From assembly GCF_004216955.1 (NCBI RefSeq), contig NZ_SGXL01000001.1:2383413-2447412 (forward strand): a stretch of 64,000 bases of DNA. Direction: 5' to 3'. This stretch comes from Fictibacillus sp. BK138. Lineage in GTDB: Bacteria; Bacillota; Bacilli; Bacillales; Fictibacillaceae. A program made the translations under genes and the position numbers. The notes under the pieces are model-generated. The model was not told where the DNA came from. It did not search any database and worked only from the letters and a program-made list of their open reading frames with translations. Positions 32,764-41,735 of the stretch are shown in pieces (within the stretch, counting starts at the first letter, position 1; every line of letters begins with the position of its first letter).

Positions 32764-33856
32764 GCTGTTTTTTTCTAATTAAGAATACAACAATAAAGAT
32801 CGCAGGTAAAACAACCTGAAATGGAATGTGGATAAAATGAGGCACCACATTCAATCCTTCATTAATGTGTTCTACATAATTAGATGCAATCGCGATGGAA
32901 GATAATATGACTACAACTCCCATCGGACCGATGATTGATGTTTCTTCTTTTACTCCAAATACGTCCTGCGCCGCTTTTATCGATACATATAGGAAAACTG
33001 CAACCTTGAAAAATCCACCGATGATTAATGTAAAAACAACCAATGCATCGAGCCTCTGTATAAATTCTCCAAGATTGATCTTCGCAACTGCCGCTAGAAG
33101 AGGAAAGTATACATGGGTTGCCACGTGCCCGCCAAGAACCGCTATATCCATTGCGATCGTTGTGCTTAATACAACACCGCTCACTCCCATCCCTAATAAC
33201 CCTATCTTAAAAGCTTTATTTTTGTTCTTAACTTTTAAATATGGCAGCAGCATTGTAAAAACAACCATCTCTCCGAATGGAAAGGTCGGCGTAACTGGAA
33301 AAGCGGCTTTAATTACTGGAATAACTCCTTCTCCAAAAATCGGGAGCAAGTAGTTGTATTCCATAAGGTCTGCCGATAACACCAAAACCGTCAGGGTTAT
33401 TCCTAACAGAGCCACCAGCATGAAAAATATTTCTCCTGTCCGAACTAGGACTTCAAAACCCAGCTTTAAAACATACACGATCGTTGCAATCATTAAGGTA
33501 TTCACGACGATGATAGGCGTTTGTACAAAAACAGCCGATAAGAGAAGACTACCAAAGTCGCGCAAAACTCTCGAAGCCAAATATAAAAAGTACAGCATAT
33601 AGCAGAATCCAAAAACCTTTCCCAAGAACTTGCCGCATAACACTTGTACATATTGAGTCAAGGACATCTCAGGAAACTGTTTATACAGAAAGAAATACCC
33701 TGTAAACAAAATCATGCCTGCAAACATACCAAATAATATGGCGATCCATGCATCTCTTCCAGCATCCATCCCGAGTCCGACAAGTATGGCGCTCCCCAGT
33801 TCAAACAATACGATAAGAATAAAATACTGTTGAAGATCGATTTTATATGTTTTCAT
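32732..33856 (-). CDS. Spore germination protein, GerB-type permease subunit
   Basis: 374-residue, ten-helix APC-superfamily protein of the GerAB/GerKB family, the ligand-binding and ion-conducting subunit of a germinant receptor. Features include the N-terminal ILIVLFELGSAILVGLGMDAG and the middle VTPTFPFGEMVVFTMLLPY. It starts in a 4-base overlap with the GerC-type gene and is the last gene of the operon. The germinant cannot be predicted. The C-terminus ends in a Ser run and overlaps a convergent gene. Confidence 0.9.
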   Translation of the reverse strand: MKTYKIDLQQYFILIVLFELGSAILVGLGMDAGRDAWIAILFGMFAGMILFTGYFFLYKQFPEMSLTQYVQVLCGKFLGKVFGFCYMLYFLYLASRVLRDFGSLLLSAVFVQTPIIVVNTLMIATIVYVLKLGFEVLVRTGEIFFMLVALLGITLTVLVLSADLMEYNYLLPIFGEGVIPVIKAAFPVTPTFPFGEMVVFTMLLPYLKVKNKNKAFKIGLLGMGVSGVVLSTTIAMDIAVLGGHVATHVYFPLLAAVAKINLGEFIQRLDALVVFTLIIGGFFKVAVFLYVSIKAAQDVFGVKEETSIIGPMGVVVILSSIAIASNYVEHINEGLNVVPHFIHIPFQVVLPAIFIVVFLIRKKQLKHFASSSSS

Positions 33857-35088
33857 GAGGACTCAACCTCTTCCTTATTTACTATCTTCTGTTCAAACAA
33901 AAATGGAGAAGTTCGAATTCCTGACCTTCTGATTCTTGAATCCACTTTCACTTTGACTTTAATCTCAGGAAAAATCCGTTTGTAGTTCTTTTTATAAATA
34001 CTGTTCCACTTTTTAGGGTTTTCCCTGTAAAGAAGTTCACCGAATCCGATCACATCACTATTGTACCCTTGAGCAGTCCTTATGGTTTTCTTTATTTCTT
34101 TTTCAATCACATCGTTAAACTTTGATTCAACCTTATATATCTCCGATGGTTTTTCAAGGTTTACTGAACAATTCGTTTCTGCGATATTCGCTTCAGGAAA
34201 AACCTCTACATTTATTGTAGGAACATCTCCTTTTGTGGAGGCAGAGAGCTCCGTATTAGATCGGACTACTTCAATTGCATACCCTTTTTTATTGCCATTG
34301 CAAGGTACTGTTACAACCGAACTTGCGATTTTTCCTCTTAGCCAGAGAATGCCTCTTGCTTCTGGTCCATCGAGCCATCCTTTTAATTTTCCATTTTTAA
34401 AAACACCCATTCCTGATACTTTCACTCTTGCGGGATCACCAACTTCATAGTTCTTAGCTGTAACCGCGAGTTCTTTATCACCCGTTAATTCAATCCCATT
34501 TATTAAAGGCTCTCCGCCTTCGTTAATAATCGATTGGAGCACTTCATTTATATCTTGCTGAACGTTCTCTCCCCAATTCTTTTCCGAGATCTTCAAGATC
34601 GCAGCCACTTCATCTGAAGTCACTTTATCAATCGCTGTAAACGTTCTTAAAATTTTTGATGGTGTTGTATTTCTTGCGATCAAAACTTGTATAGTAGAAC
34701 GCACTTCAGGATCACGTGACATCATATCAAGTGCTTCATAAATATTTTTTTTTGCCAGTTTCTCGCTGAATACAACCATTCGTGCATGCGCAAAAAACAA
34801 ACGGCGTGAAGTTTGTTTAGTCGCTTTTCGGGTAGCCTCCATCAAGTTCTTACCTCTTGTTTCATAAACCGTAAATACAGGCTGTTTCCCACCGCCTCCG
34901 CCTGAAACCCCAGGTGCGACTTCGGTTGGGTTCACTATCTGATAAGTAACGATCAGATTCCCTTTTTCATCTAAATTGATACCGATTCCCATCACGATCG
35001 ATAGCTCATCCAGCTCATTCTGATCCCAGCAGCCTGTCAGAATAAGGAGACATAAAGAAAAAGGAATGAAACATCTCAAGAAACTCAT
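33853..35088 (-). CDS. Spore germination lipoprotein, GerC-type subunit
   Basis: 411-residue GerAC/GerKC lipoprotein: lipobox ILTGC followed by WDQNELDELSIVMGIGIN, the family signature. The C-terminal domain includes IKVKVKVDSRIRRSG. It anchors to the outer face of the spore inner membrane as part of the receptor. It overlaps the upstream GerA-type gene and the downstream GerB-type gene by 4 bases each, giving the order A-C-B. Confidence 0.92.
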   Translation of the reverse strand: MSFLRCFIPFSLCLLILTGCWDQNELDELSIVMGIGINLDEKGNLIVTYQIVNPTEVAPGVSGGGGGKQPVFTVYETRGKNLMEATRKATKQTSRRLFFAHARMVVFSEKLAKKNIYEALDMMSRDPEVRSTIQVLIARNTTPSKILRTFTAIDKVTSDEVAAILKISEKNWGENVQQDINEVLQSIINEGGEPLINGIELTGDKELAVTAKNYEVGDPARVKVSGMGVFKNGKLKGWLDGPEARGILWLRGKIASSVVTVPCNGNKKGYAIEVVRSNTELSASTKGDVPTINVEVFPEANIAETNCSVNLEKPSEIYKVESKFNDVIEKEIKKTIRTAQGYNSDVIGFGELLYRENPKKWNSIYKKNYKRIFPEIKVKVKVDSRIRRSGIRTSPFLFEQKIVNKEEVESS

Positions 35089-36758
35089 CGTGTTGTTTCC
35101 TCCTCTCTCTTTTTCTTAACTTGATAAGGCAGTGTACGTGTTGGATTTTTCTTTGCCAGATTTTCTGGTCGTTTAAATAAATGAGAGACTGGAAAACGGA
35201 ATAAACTGTCTTTTAAGTCCTGTGTTTGTATCGGTGCAAACGGACTTAAATATGGAATTCCAAATGAACGCAGACTCGTTAAATGAGCAACGATCACGAT
35301 CAGCGCCAGAGTTATTCCATAAAATCCAAACACAGAAGAGATAATCATCAGAGGAAATCGAAGTAATCGGGCTGATGTTGCAACAGCAAACGATGGGATC
35401 GCAAAACTCGCAACAGCTGTAATCCCAACAACGATAACCATAGCAGGTGATACGAGTCCTGCCTGAACAGCAGCTTGCCCTAATACAAGTGCTCCAACGA
35501 TCGATACGGCTACCCCAACAGCACGCGGCATACGAATACCCGCTTCACGCAGTATCTCAAAAGTAATCTCCATAACCATTGCTTCCGCTATAGCCGGGAA
35601 AGGAACACCTTCACGCTGAGCAGCGAGCCCGAAAAGCAATGTGGTCGGGATCATTGCCTGATGAAAGGTTGTAAGCGCGATATAAATGGATGGTGCGATC
35701 AATGAGATAATGAAGACAGAAAAACGAAGTAATCTCAAAAATGTACTAATGTCATATCTCATGTAATAGTCTTCTGACGATTGAAAGAACTGTATGAATT
35801 GAGTAGGTGCGATAAGAGAGAAGGGCGTTCCGTTTACAATAATGCCGACACGTCCTTCTAAGATGTTTCCGATAACCACATCTGGTCTTTCAGTGCTCAT
35901 CAATTGCGGAAAAACAGTAACAGTCTCGTCTTGTATAAATTCTTCGAGCTGTCCCGTTTCAAGTAATCCATCTGTTTTCACTTGTTCGATTCTTTCTTTT
36001 ATCTCCTGCACGATTAAAGGATTAACGATGTTATCCATATAAACGATCGCTAGATCTGTCCTCGTGATATCACCCACCACGAACTTTTCAATCCGTAAAT
36101 CCGGAGATCTTACTTTTCTTCGGATCAATGAAATGTTTGTTTTCATGGATTCCGTGAAGGCTTCTTTCGGACCGCGAATGACAACTTCAGATGTCGGCTC
36201 TTCGATGTTCCTCATCTTCCCGCCATTAGTGCCCATCTTAAGGCCCTTCGTGTTACCTTCAACTAATAAAACACTTAATCCAGCGAGGAGCGCCTCAAGC
36301 ATTTCTTCTTCAGTCTCGACATCTAGAACTCTGCCTAAAGCTAATGCATTCTGCTTAATGTAATGAAGTGCATGCTCAACAGGGACTGGAGATGATTGCT
36401 TATCAGATGTAAGTTTCATCAACGGATCCAAAATAAATTCACTCAAGAGCTGTGTATCGTTCATTTCTTCTAGGAATATGAGAGTTGCTGTTACTTTTTG
36501 TTCAAGTTCGAACTCAAATTCCCGGATAATAAGGTCAGTCGGATTCCCAAGACGTTTTTTAATTCGATCAACATTGATATGTAATGATGGGCTAAGTTCT
36601 CCTACTTTTACTTGTTGCTGCTCATCATTTGATTCTCCAACTACTGAAGAACCTGACTTCGTTTGAAGAGAAGAACTTTCGCCTGCTTTTTTATCCGCAA
36701 TCATATCTGATAATTTTTTATGGGTTTTGATAACTGGGCGTTTTCTTCTATTCCGCAT
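35085..36758 (-). CDS. Spore germination protein, GerA-type subunit
   Basis: 557 residues. A hydrophilic N-terminal domain with a Lys/Ser/Gln-rich head (about 1-280) is followed by about five membrane helices and a basic tail. Family motifs include VYMDNIVNP, GRVGIIVNGTPFSLIAPT, RFPLMIISSVFGFYG and GIPYLSPFAP. It is the oligomerising, ion-channel-like GerA subunit. ATG 36758 is chosen (AGGCGG 6 bases upstream); earlier TTG and ATG codons overlap or lack an RBS. First gene of the ger operon. Confidence 0.92.
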   Translation of the reverse strand: MRNRRKRPVIKTHKKLSDMIADKKAGESSSLQTKSGSSVVGESNDEQQQVKVGELSPSLHINVDRIKKRLGNPTDLIIREFEFELEQKVTATLIFLEEMNDTQLLSEFILDPLMKLTSDKQSSPVPVEHALHYIKQNALALGRVLDVETEEEMLEALLAGLSVLLVEGNTKGLKMGTNGGKMRNIEEPTSEVVIRGPKEAFTESMKTNISLIRRKVRSPDLRIEKFVVGDITRTDLAIVYMDNIVNPLIVQEIKERIEQVKTDGLLETGQLEEFIQDETVTVFPQLMSTERPDVVIGNILEGRVGIIVNGTPFSLIAPTQFIQFFQSSEDYYMRYDISTFLRLLRFSVFIISLIAPSIYIALTTFHQAMIPTTLLFGLAAQREGVPFPAIAEAMVMEITFEILREAGIRMPRAVGVAVSIVGALVLGQAAVQAGLVSPAMVIVVGITAVASFAIPSFAVATSARLLRFPLMIISSVFGFYGITLALIVIVAHLTSLRSFGIPYLSPFAPIQTQDLKDSLFRFPVSHLFKRPENLAKKNPTRTLPYQVKKKREEETTR

Positions 36759-36831
36759 AACCATCCGCCTTTTTTCCAATCTTTTCTTAGCATTTGCGGA
36801 ACGGTCCTTGGATATGTAAATTTACAGCACA

Positions 36832-36874
36832 AAAAAGCCCCTAATTCGTTTTACCAACAAATTAGGGGCTTCAA
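36832..36874 (-). terminator. Strong terminator upstream of ger operon
   Basis: AAGCCCCTAATT and AATTAGGGGCTT arms with a T-run on the minus strand. It probably ends the thioesterase transcript. A second hairpin, GCCAGGG/CCCTGGC at 36892-36915, lies between it and the thioesterase stop. Confidence 0.8.
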
Positions 36875-37000
36875 ACAATTTAACAAGATTAATGCCAGGG
36901 TTCTGTATCCCTGGCTGGAAAAAGGTTAACTTTATTATATCACCTTATTCTCATTTTGCGAATCTTAACATCTATAATTTTTAAAAATATATCTTTATGC

Positions 37001-37519
37001 TCAAATTGAATCCCATGGCTTTTTCACACCGAATTCTTTTGCTAATTTTTTGCTTTCTTCTCGGCGTTTCTTTCTGGCAATCGCCCGTTCTGGTGCATGT
37101 TCATGCAGCCATTTTTCCTCTTCTGTTTCAGGTATGACTTTTGGCACTGGTGTCGGCTTCCCATCCTCCCCCATGGCTACAAACGTTAAAAAAGAAACCG
37201 CGCACACTTTGCGCTCTCCTGTTAACAAGTTCTCTGCAATCACTTTCACGAAAACCTCCATCGAAGTGGTTTTCGTCCAAGTCACGAACGACTCTAAACA
37301 AACGGAATATCCTTCTTTAATTGGCTGCAGAAAGTCAACCGAATCCGTCGAAGCGGTAACAACATGTTTACGTGCATGACGAATAGCAGAAATAGCAGCA
37401 ACATCATCAATATAAGCCATAAGCTTGCCGCCGAAGAGCGTTCCATGATTGTTTGTATCAGGTGGCAGGACAACTGAAGATTTAACAGTGCGTGACTCGC
37501 GTACATATTTGTTTTCCAT
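37001..37519 (-). CDS. ykhA: Acyl-CoA thioesterase (hotdog fold)
   Basis: 172-residue YkhA/YciA-type hotdog thioesterase. The motif NNHGTLFGGKLMAYIDDVAA holds the catalytic Asn/Asp-containing helix, followed by DSVDFLQPIKEG. A basic C-terminal tail (RKKRREESKKLAKEFG) is typical of the Bacillus proteins. It hydrolyses acyl-CoA, probably medium or long chain. AGGAG lies 8 bases before ATG 37519. Confidence 0.9.
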   Translation of the reverse strand: MENKYVRESRTVKSSVVLPPDTNNHGTLFGGKLMAYIDDVAAISAIRHARKHVVTASTDSVDFLQPIKEGYSVCLESFVTWTKTTSMEVFVKVIAENLLTGERKVCAVSFLTFVAMGEDGKPTPVPKVIPETEEEKWLHEHAPERAIARKKRREESKKLAKEFGVKKPWDSI

Positions 37520-37709
37520 AATCTAAACTCCTATCCCTTTCAGGTCATTGATAGTATATGTTTATTTTTAAGATCTTTTCTGTGAAATTTTAACTTTTGG
37601 TGTGCCGCAGAAAGCAAGCATCTTAAGCCGAAGTCAACTTCTCTCATTCTAAATAGTAAAGGCTCTTTTCTAAAAGATGGTTTTTTTTCGATCTTTTCTT
37701 CATTGACAT

Positions 37710-37829
37710 GTTGACTAGAGTGCAAGGTGGGAGACTCCAGTGGGACAGGTGAGATTCCTATTGGAGCGGAGCGGCAGGAGGCTCACCGCCAGCCCCGCGG
37801 AAAGCGACCATCCTGGAACGAAAGTAAAC
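37710..37829 (+). repeat. Interspersed hairpin repeat, family R, copy 4
   Basis: GTTGACTAGAGTGCAAGG at the left end, CCCCGCGGAAAGCGACC near the right end, terminating GGAACGAAAGTAAAC. Internal GAGACTCC/GGAG arms are present. It lies between the thioesterase promoter region and the gnd terminator. Confidence 0.8.
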
Positions 37830-37867
37830 CACATGCAAAAGCAACAAAGTTTGCGTAAATAGCCATA

Positions 37868-37911
37868 GTAAAAGACCTCTGCTTTTTTACCCGGGCACAG
37901 AGGTCTTTAAA
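37868..37911 (-). terminator. Terminator of 6-phosphogluconate dehydrogenase gene
   Basis: AAAGACCTCTG pairs with CAGAGGTCTTT around a GC-containing loop, then TTACT. Confidence 0.75.
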
Positions 37912-37918
37912 CAACGTA

Positions 37919-38815
37919 TTATTTTTTCACGACTGCATGTCCGCCGAACTCATTACGCAGAGCAGCGACTACCTTGCCGTGGAACGTGTCATCTTCTAAT
38001 GAACGGAAACGCATGAATTGTGAAAGTGCGATAACTGGAGCTGACGCCTGATAATCAAGTGCAGCTTCAATTGTCCAGATCCCTTCTCCTGAAGAGTTCA
38101 TAACGCCGCGGATATCTTCCAGGTTAGGCTGCTTGCTGAACGCGTTCTCCATCAATTCGATGAGCCAGCTTCGGATGACAGAACCATTGTTCCATACTCT
38201 CGAAACAGCCTCATAGTCATAATCGAAATCACTCTTGTCCAAGATTTCAAATCCTTCTCCGATCGCTTGCATCATTCCGTACTCGATGCCGTTATGAACC
38301 ATCTTCAAGAAATGACCAGATCCAGCACGGCCTGTAATTAAGAAACCTTTTTCAACACAGATTTTCTCATATAAAGGAGCAAGATAATTTACTGCATCAT
38401 CATCTCCGCCCATCATCGCGCAAAGACCATAGCGAGCTCCGTCCGTTCCGCCGCTAGTACCAACATCCACAAAATGAATACCATCAGCCTTTAACTCTTC
38501 GTAGCGGCGAAGTGTATGCTTGTACATGGAGTTTCCGGCATCAACTATAATATCTCCTTCAGTAAGGTGCGGTTTAAGTTCGTTGATTACTTGGTCAACG
38601 ATTTCACCTGCAGGTACAAGAAGAATAACTGCTTTTCTTCCAGAGAATGAATTTGCTAATTCTTCTACGGATTCTACACCTTTTACGCCTTGTTCAGAAA
38701 TCTCTTTTACTGTGTCTTTGTTAACATCTGTAGCGATAACGGTATAACCTTTATCGTTCATGTTCAATGCCATATTAAAGCCCATTTTACCAAGGCCGAT
38801 CAATCCGATTTCCAT
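37919..38815 (-). CDS. yqeC: 6-phosphogluconate dehydrogenase, short NAD-type
   Basis: 298-residue cytoplasmic decarboxylating dehydrogenase, much shorter than the 470-residue NADP enzyme, matching the GntZ/YqeC type. N-terminal GLIGLGKMGFNMA binds the dinucleotide. The Asp32-equivalent after beta-2 (ATDVNKD) suggests NAD preference. Substrate motifs are DVGTSGGTDGARYG, HFLKMVHNGIEYG (catalytic Lys) and MNSSGEGIWT. It converts 6-phosphogluconate to ribulose 5-phosphate. It stands alone between terminators. The 250-base gap upstream shows no gene. Confidence 0.9.
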   Translation of the reverse strand: MEIGLIGLGKMGFNMALNMNDKGYTVIATDVNKDTVKEISEQGVKGVESVEELANSFSGRKAVILLVPAGEIVDQVINELKPHLTEGDIIVDAGNSMYKHTLRRYEELKADGIHFVDVGTSGGTDGARYGLCAMMGGDDDAVNYLAPLYEKICVEKGFLITGRAGSGHFLKMVHNGIEYGMMQAIGEGFEILDKSDFDYDYEAVSRVWNNGSVIRSWLIELMENAFSKQPNLEDIRGVMNSSGEGIWTIEAALDYQASAPVIALSQFMRFRSLEDDTFHGKVVAALRNEFGGHAVVKK

Positions 38816-39065
38816 TGTTCAAATCACTCCATTTTATGTATTTCGTACTTTTTTGTATTATTCCACAAAATAAAGGCTCTTAACCTTTACATGCAACACT
38901 GTCTACTACCTTATCGAAAAATGATCAAAAAAACAATTATTTAATCATGTTTTGCGGGTGTTTTATCTATTTTACAAGGAATCTGAAGACTCACAGGGTT
39001 TTGCCTAAACAGATTCACGTTTGTCCACATAATCTATAGGATATCGGTTTATTGGAGGACAATAC

Positions 39066-39929
39066 GTGAAAAAAATTATAGTGCTTGCCGTGATCGGTCT
39101 TATGGCTCAGTTGATCGATGGATCACTCGGCATGGCCTACGGTGTAACTTCTACAACTCTCCTGTTAATGGTTGGACTTACCCCAGCGATCGCATCCGCT
39201 TCTGTTCATTTGGCTGAAGTTGTGACATCAGCTGCTTCTGGGTACTCTCATTTCAAGTTTGGAAATGTCGATATCAATATTGTTAAAAAGCTAGTGCTTC
39301 CTGGAGCGATTGGTGCTTTTACAGGAGCAGCCTTTTTGAGCTATATACCAGCTGTACTCATCAAACCTTACATCTCTTTATTCCTACTTGGATTAGGCAT
39401 CTATGTGATATTCCGATTCTTACTGTTAAAAATTGCAGCGATGCCTGTTGATAAAATAGAGTCCGAAAAAAAAGTAAAACTTTATAGACCTGTAGGTTTA
39501 GCTGCCGGGTTTTTAGATGCAACAGGCGGCGGAGGCTGGGGTCCTTTGACGACACCACTGCTTCTTACACAACGACATTTAAAACCAAATATAGTTATCG
39601 GATCTGTGAATTTCAGCGAATTTGCTGTATCTTTATCAGCATCTATCGGCTTCTTTTTATTCATCGGCTGGGATACCCTTTACTGGCAAATCGTATTGGC
39701 CATGATGGTCGGCGGGGTCATCGCTGCTCCGTTTGCCGCATGGCTTGTAAAACATTTAAAACCTGCATTATTAGGAGTGCTCGCCGGCGGGGTTATCATC
39801 CTGACAAACCTGCGTACCATTTTAAAAGAGTTTTTTTCTTTGGAGCTGTTTCAGGAAATGCATTATCTGTTTCCCTTGCTGCTTGTTTGGTTCCTACTGA
39901 TCATCGTGGCTGTTCGCAAAAAAACTTAA
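39066..39929 (+). CDS. TauE/SafE-family sulfite/anion exporter
   Basis: 287-residue membrane protein with eight or so helices in two repeats; the repeats share GxxxxxTSxxxL-like and GGGGWGPLTTPLLL motifs (LDATGGGGWGPLTT, LIDGSLGMAYGVTST). It probably exports sulfite, sulfonates or related anions. GTG 39066 follows GGAGG. The gene ends 20 bases before a perfect palindromic repeat that can act as terminator. Confidence 0.85.
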   Translation: MKKIIVLAVIGLMAQLIDGSLGMAYGVTSTTLLLMVGLTPAIASASVHLAEVVTSAASGYSHFKFGNVDINIVKKLVLPGAIGAFTGAAFLSYIPAVLIKPYISLFLLGLGIYVIFRFLLLKIAAMPVDKIESEKKVKLYRPVGLAAGFLDATGGGGWGPLTTPLLLTQRHLKPNIVIGSVNFSEFAVSLSASIGFFLFIGWDTLYWQIVLAMMVGGVIAAPFAAWLVKHLKPALLGVLAGGVIILTNLRTILKEFFSLELFQEMHYLFPLLLVWFLLIIVAVRKKT

Positions 39930-39974
39930 AAAAGTAACAGGGGACAGACCCGGGTCTGTCCCCTGTTACTTTTT
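39929..39974. repeat. Perfect palindrome, family P, copy 2 (bidirectional terminator)
   Basis: AAAAAGTAACAGGGGACAG and its reverse complement flank a central ACCCGGGT, giving an almost uninterrupted palindrome centred at 39951/39952. It sits between convergent tauE and degV genes with A-runs and T-runs at its ends, so it should terminate both. Confidence 0.9.
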
Positions 39975-40003
39975 ACACTATTCTTTTCGCTTGTTCTTAC
40001 ATC

Positions 40004-40846
40004 TTAGTCTTCAAACCAGAGGATGCCTAGAGTACCTGCCCCCACATGTACTCCGATCGCCGGACTCAGCTGACCAAGATTAATTGTTATGTCTGGATAT
40101 TTTTCTTTTAATAGGTGCAGCCAATCTTCGGCTTTTTCAGATGAACCGCTATAAACGACACTCACTCCATTTACAGAGGTTCGTGCCGCAGCCTCCTCAA
40201 AAAGAGCAAGAACACGCGACTCTGCTTTTTTTAACGTTCTTATTTTTTCAAATGGGACAAGTGATCCATCATCAAATGTAAGGATTGGTTTGATCTGCAG
40301 GAGGTTTCCAACCAAGAAACTTGCACCTGATAATCTTCCTCCACGTCTCAGCTGCTCTAAGCTTCCGATGCATACATATCCTTTCACTTGATCCGCAGAT
40401 CCTCTCAATCTTGAAGCGATTTCTTCTGGTGCAATCCCTTCTTCTTCTAACCTCTTTCCTTTTAAAACCAGCTGCTTCATTGCTTCAGAAGTAATTTTCG
40501 AATCAACGATATGCACAGGAAAATCTGCCATATCTGCTCCTAGCCTGGATCCGTTAATGGTGCCACTGAATTTCTCTGATACATGTACAGCGATACCGCA
40601 GTCATAGTCGTGCTTAAGCACTTCATAGAAATCAGAAAACTCACCAACAGTCGGCTGACTTGTTTTCGGAAGTTCGGTAATTGTTTCCAATTTTGTATAA
40701 AATTCATCTGGTGTAATATCAACACCATCTTTGTATACCTCTTCTCCCATAATGACCGATACCGGTATAATATGTATGCCAAGCTGCTTCGCTTCCTCTT
40801 GTGTAATACAGCTTGTACTGTCTGTAATCCAAGCAATACGTGCCAT
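40004..40846 (-). CDS. DegV-family fatty-acid-binding protein
   Basis: 280-residue DegV/FakB-type protein: N-terminal WITDSTSCI, middle HVSEKFSGTINGSRLG, SLEQLRRGGRLSG with the conserved Arg/Gly, and C-terminal GVHVGAGTLGILW. FakB proteins present bound fatty acid to the FakA kinase for incorporation into phospholipid. Resembles B. subtilis YviA/YitS-like paralogues; no fakA is adjacent. AAGGGGG precedes ATG 40846. Confidence 0.88.
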   Translation of the reverse strand: MARIAWITDSTSCITQEEAKQLGIHIIPVSVIMGEEVYKDGVDITPDEFYTKLETITELPKTSQPTVGEFSDFYEVLKHDYDCGIAVHVSEKFSGTINGSRLGADMADFPVHIVDSKITSEAMKQLVLKGKRLEEEGIAPEEIASRLRGSADQVKGYVCIGSLEQLRRGGRLSGASFLVGNLLQIKPILTFDDGSLVPFEKIRTLKKAESRVLALFEEAAARTSVNGVSVVYSGSSEKAEDWLHLLKEKYPDITINLGQLSPAIGVHVGAGTLGILWFED

Positions 40847-41072
40847 CTTTCTTCCCCCTTTTTTCTCTCTGTTTTCTATTAGATATTCGTGAAAGAAATC
40901 CTCTATTATGCCCGCAATATATTTTTATTGCTAAATTAAATCTATATTTCAATAGTTTAAATACTAGCGCAGAGATACACATTGGTAACTAGATACTTTA
41001 TACTACATATTAATGGAACTTATCGGAAATTTATATTAAAATAGGAGTAATGTAAGCTAAGGAGGCAGTACT

Positions 41073-41516
41073 GTGAAAGTGGTAGCAGATAGTAGAAATG
41101 TTTTGATAGAAGTAGAGCGGATAGAGAAGGCATTTGTAGAAATCATGGACGTGCTAAAACCAGAAATTTGGGAAGAAGAAGAAATTACCTCTACTCAGTT
41201 TCAAATTTTGAAAACACTTTCTACTCGTGAAAAGTGGACCGTTTCTGAAATTGCCGACGCTATGAAAGTTCGTGCAAGTGCTACTACTGTCATCATTGAC
41301 AGACTTGTAAAAAGAGGGTTAGTGGACCGTTATCGTTCGGAATTGGATCGCCGAATCGTCTATGTACAGCTGAACCATACTGGTTTAGATGCCTTCGGGA
41401 TGATTCAGGAAAAAAGAAATGGTGTTCTATCAAAATACATGTCACAGCTAACAGACAAACAGCTGGCTGATATGGTTGAATGTATCGAACACCTTTCTTC
41501 GATCGTTAAAAACTAA
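41073..41516 (+). CDS. MarR-family transcriptional regulator
   Basis: 147 residues with a winged helix (about 40-110): SEIADAMKVRASATTVIIDRLVKRGLVDR is the recognition region, seen in parts, followed by the DRRIVYVQL wing. GTG 41073 follows AAGGAGG. No target gene is adjacent in the same direction and it is monocistronic with its own terminator, so the regulon is unknown. Confidence 0.88.
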   Translation: MKVVADSRNVLIEVERIEKAFVEIMDVLKPEIWEEEEITSTQFQILKTLSTREKWTVSEIADAMKVRASATTVIIDRLVKRGLVDRYRSELDRRIVYVQLNHTGLDAFGMIQEKRNGVLSKYMSQLTDKQLADMVECIEHLSSIVKN

Positions 41517-41583
41517 TATTCCAACCACCCTGCCCTTACTAATAATCGCAGCTTAGTCTTACTACTTTTCATACTATACAATT

Positions 41584-41621
41584 AACACGCTATCTCGAAC
41601 GGATAGCGTGTTATTTTTTTT
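41584..41621 (+). terminator. Terminator of MarR gene
   Basis: AACACGCTATC and GATAGCGTGTT around TCGAACG, then ATTTTTTTT. Confidence 0.88.
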
Positions 41622-41735
41622 TACACCTTTTATTTCTATTATATTCTTTAAAACACTAACAATTCAGTAATTATGTACGATATAAAATACAACCGAATAG
41701 TACAAAAGTTTGAATACAACAATTAGGGGTCAAAC

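Noticed and set aside
37540-37725. Minus-strand ORF of 61 codons
   Set aside because: It begins in family R copy 4, lacks an RBS and overlaps the upstream region of the thioesterase gene.
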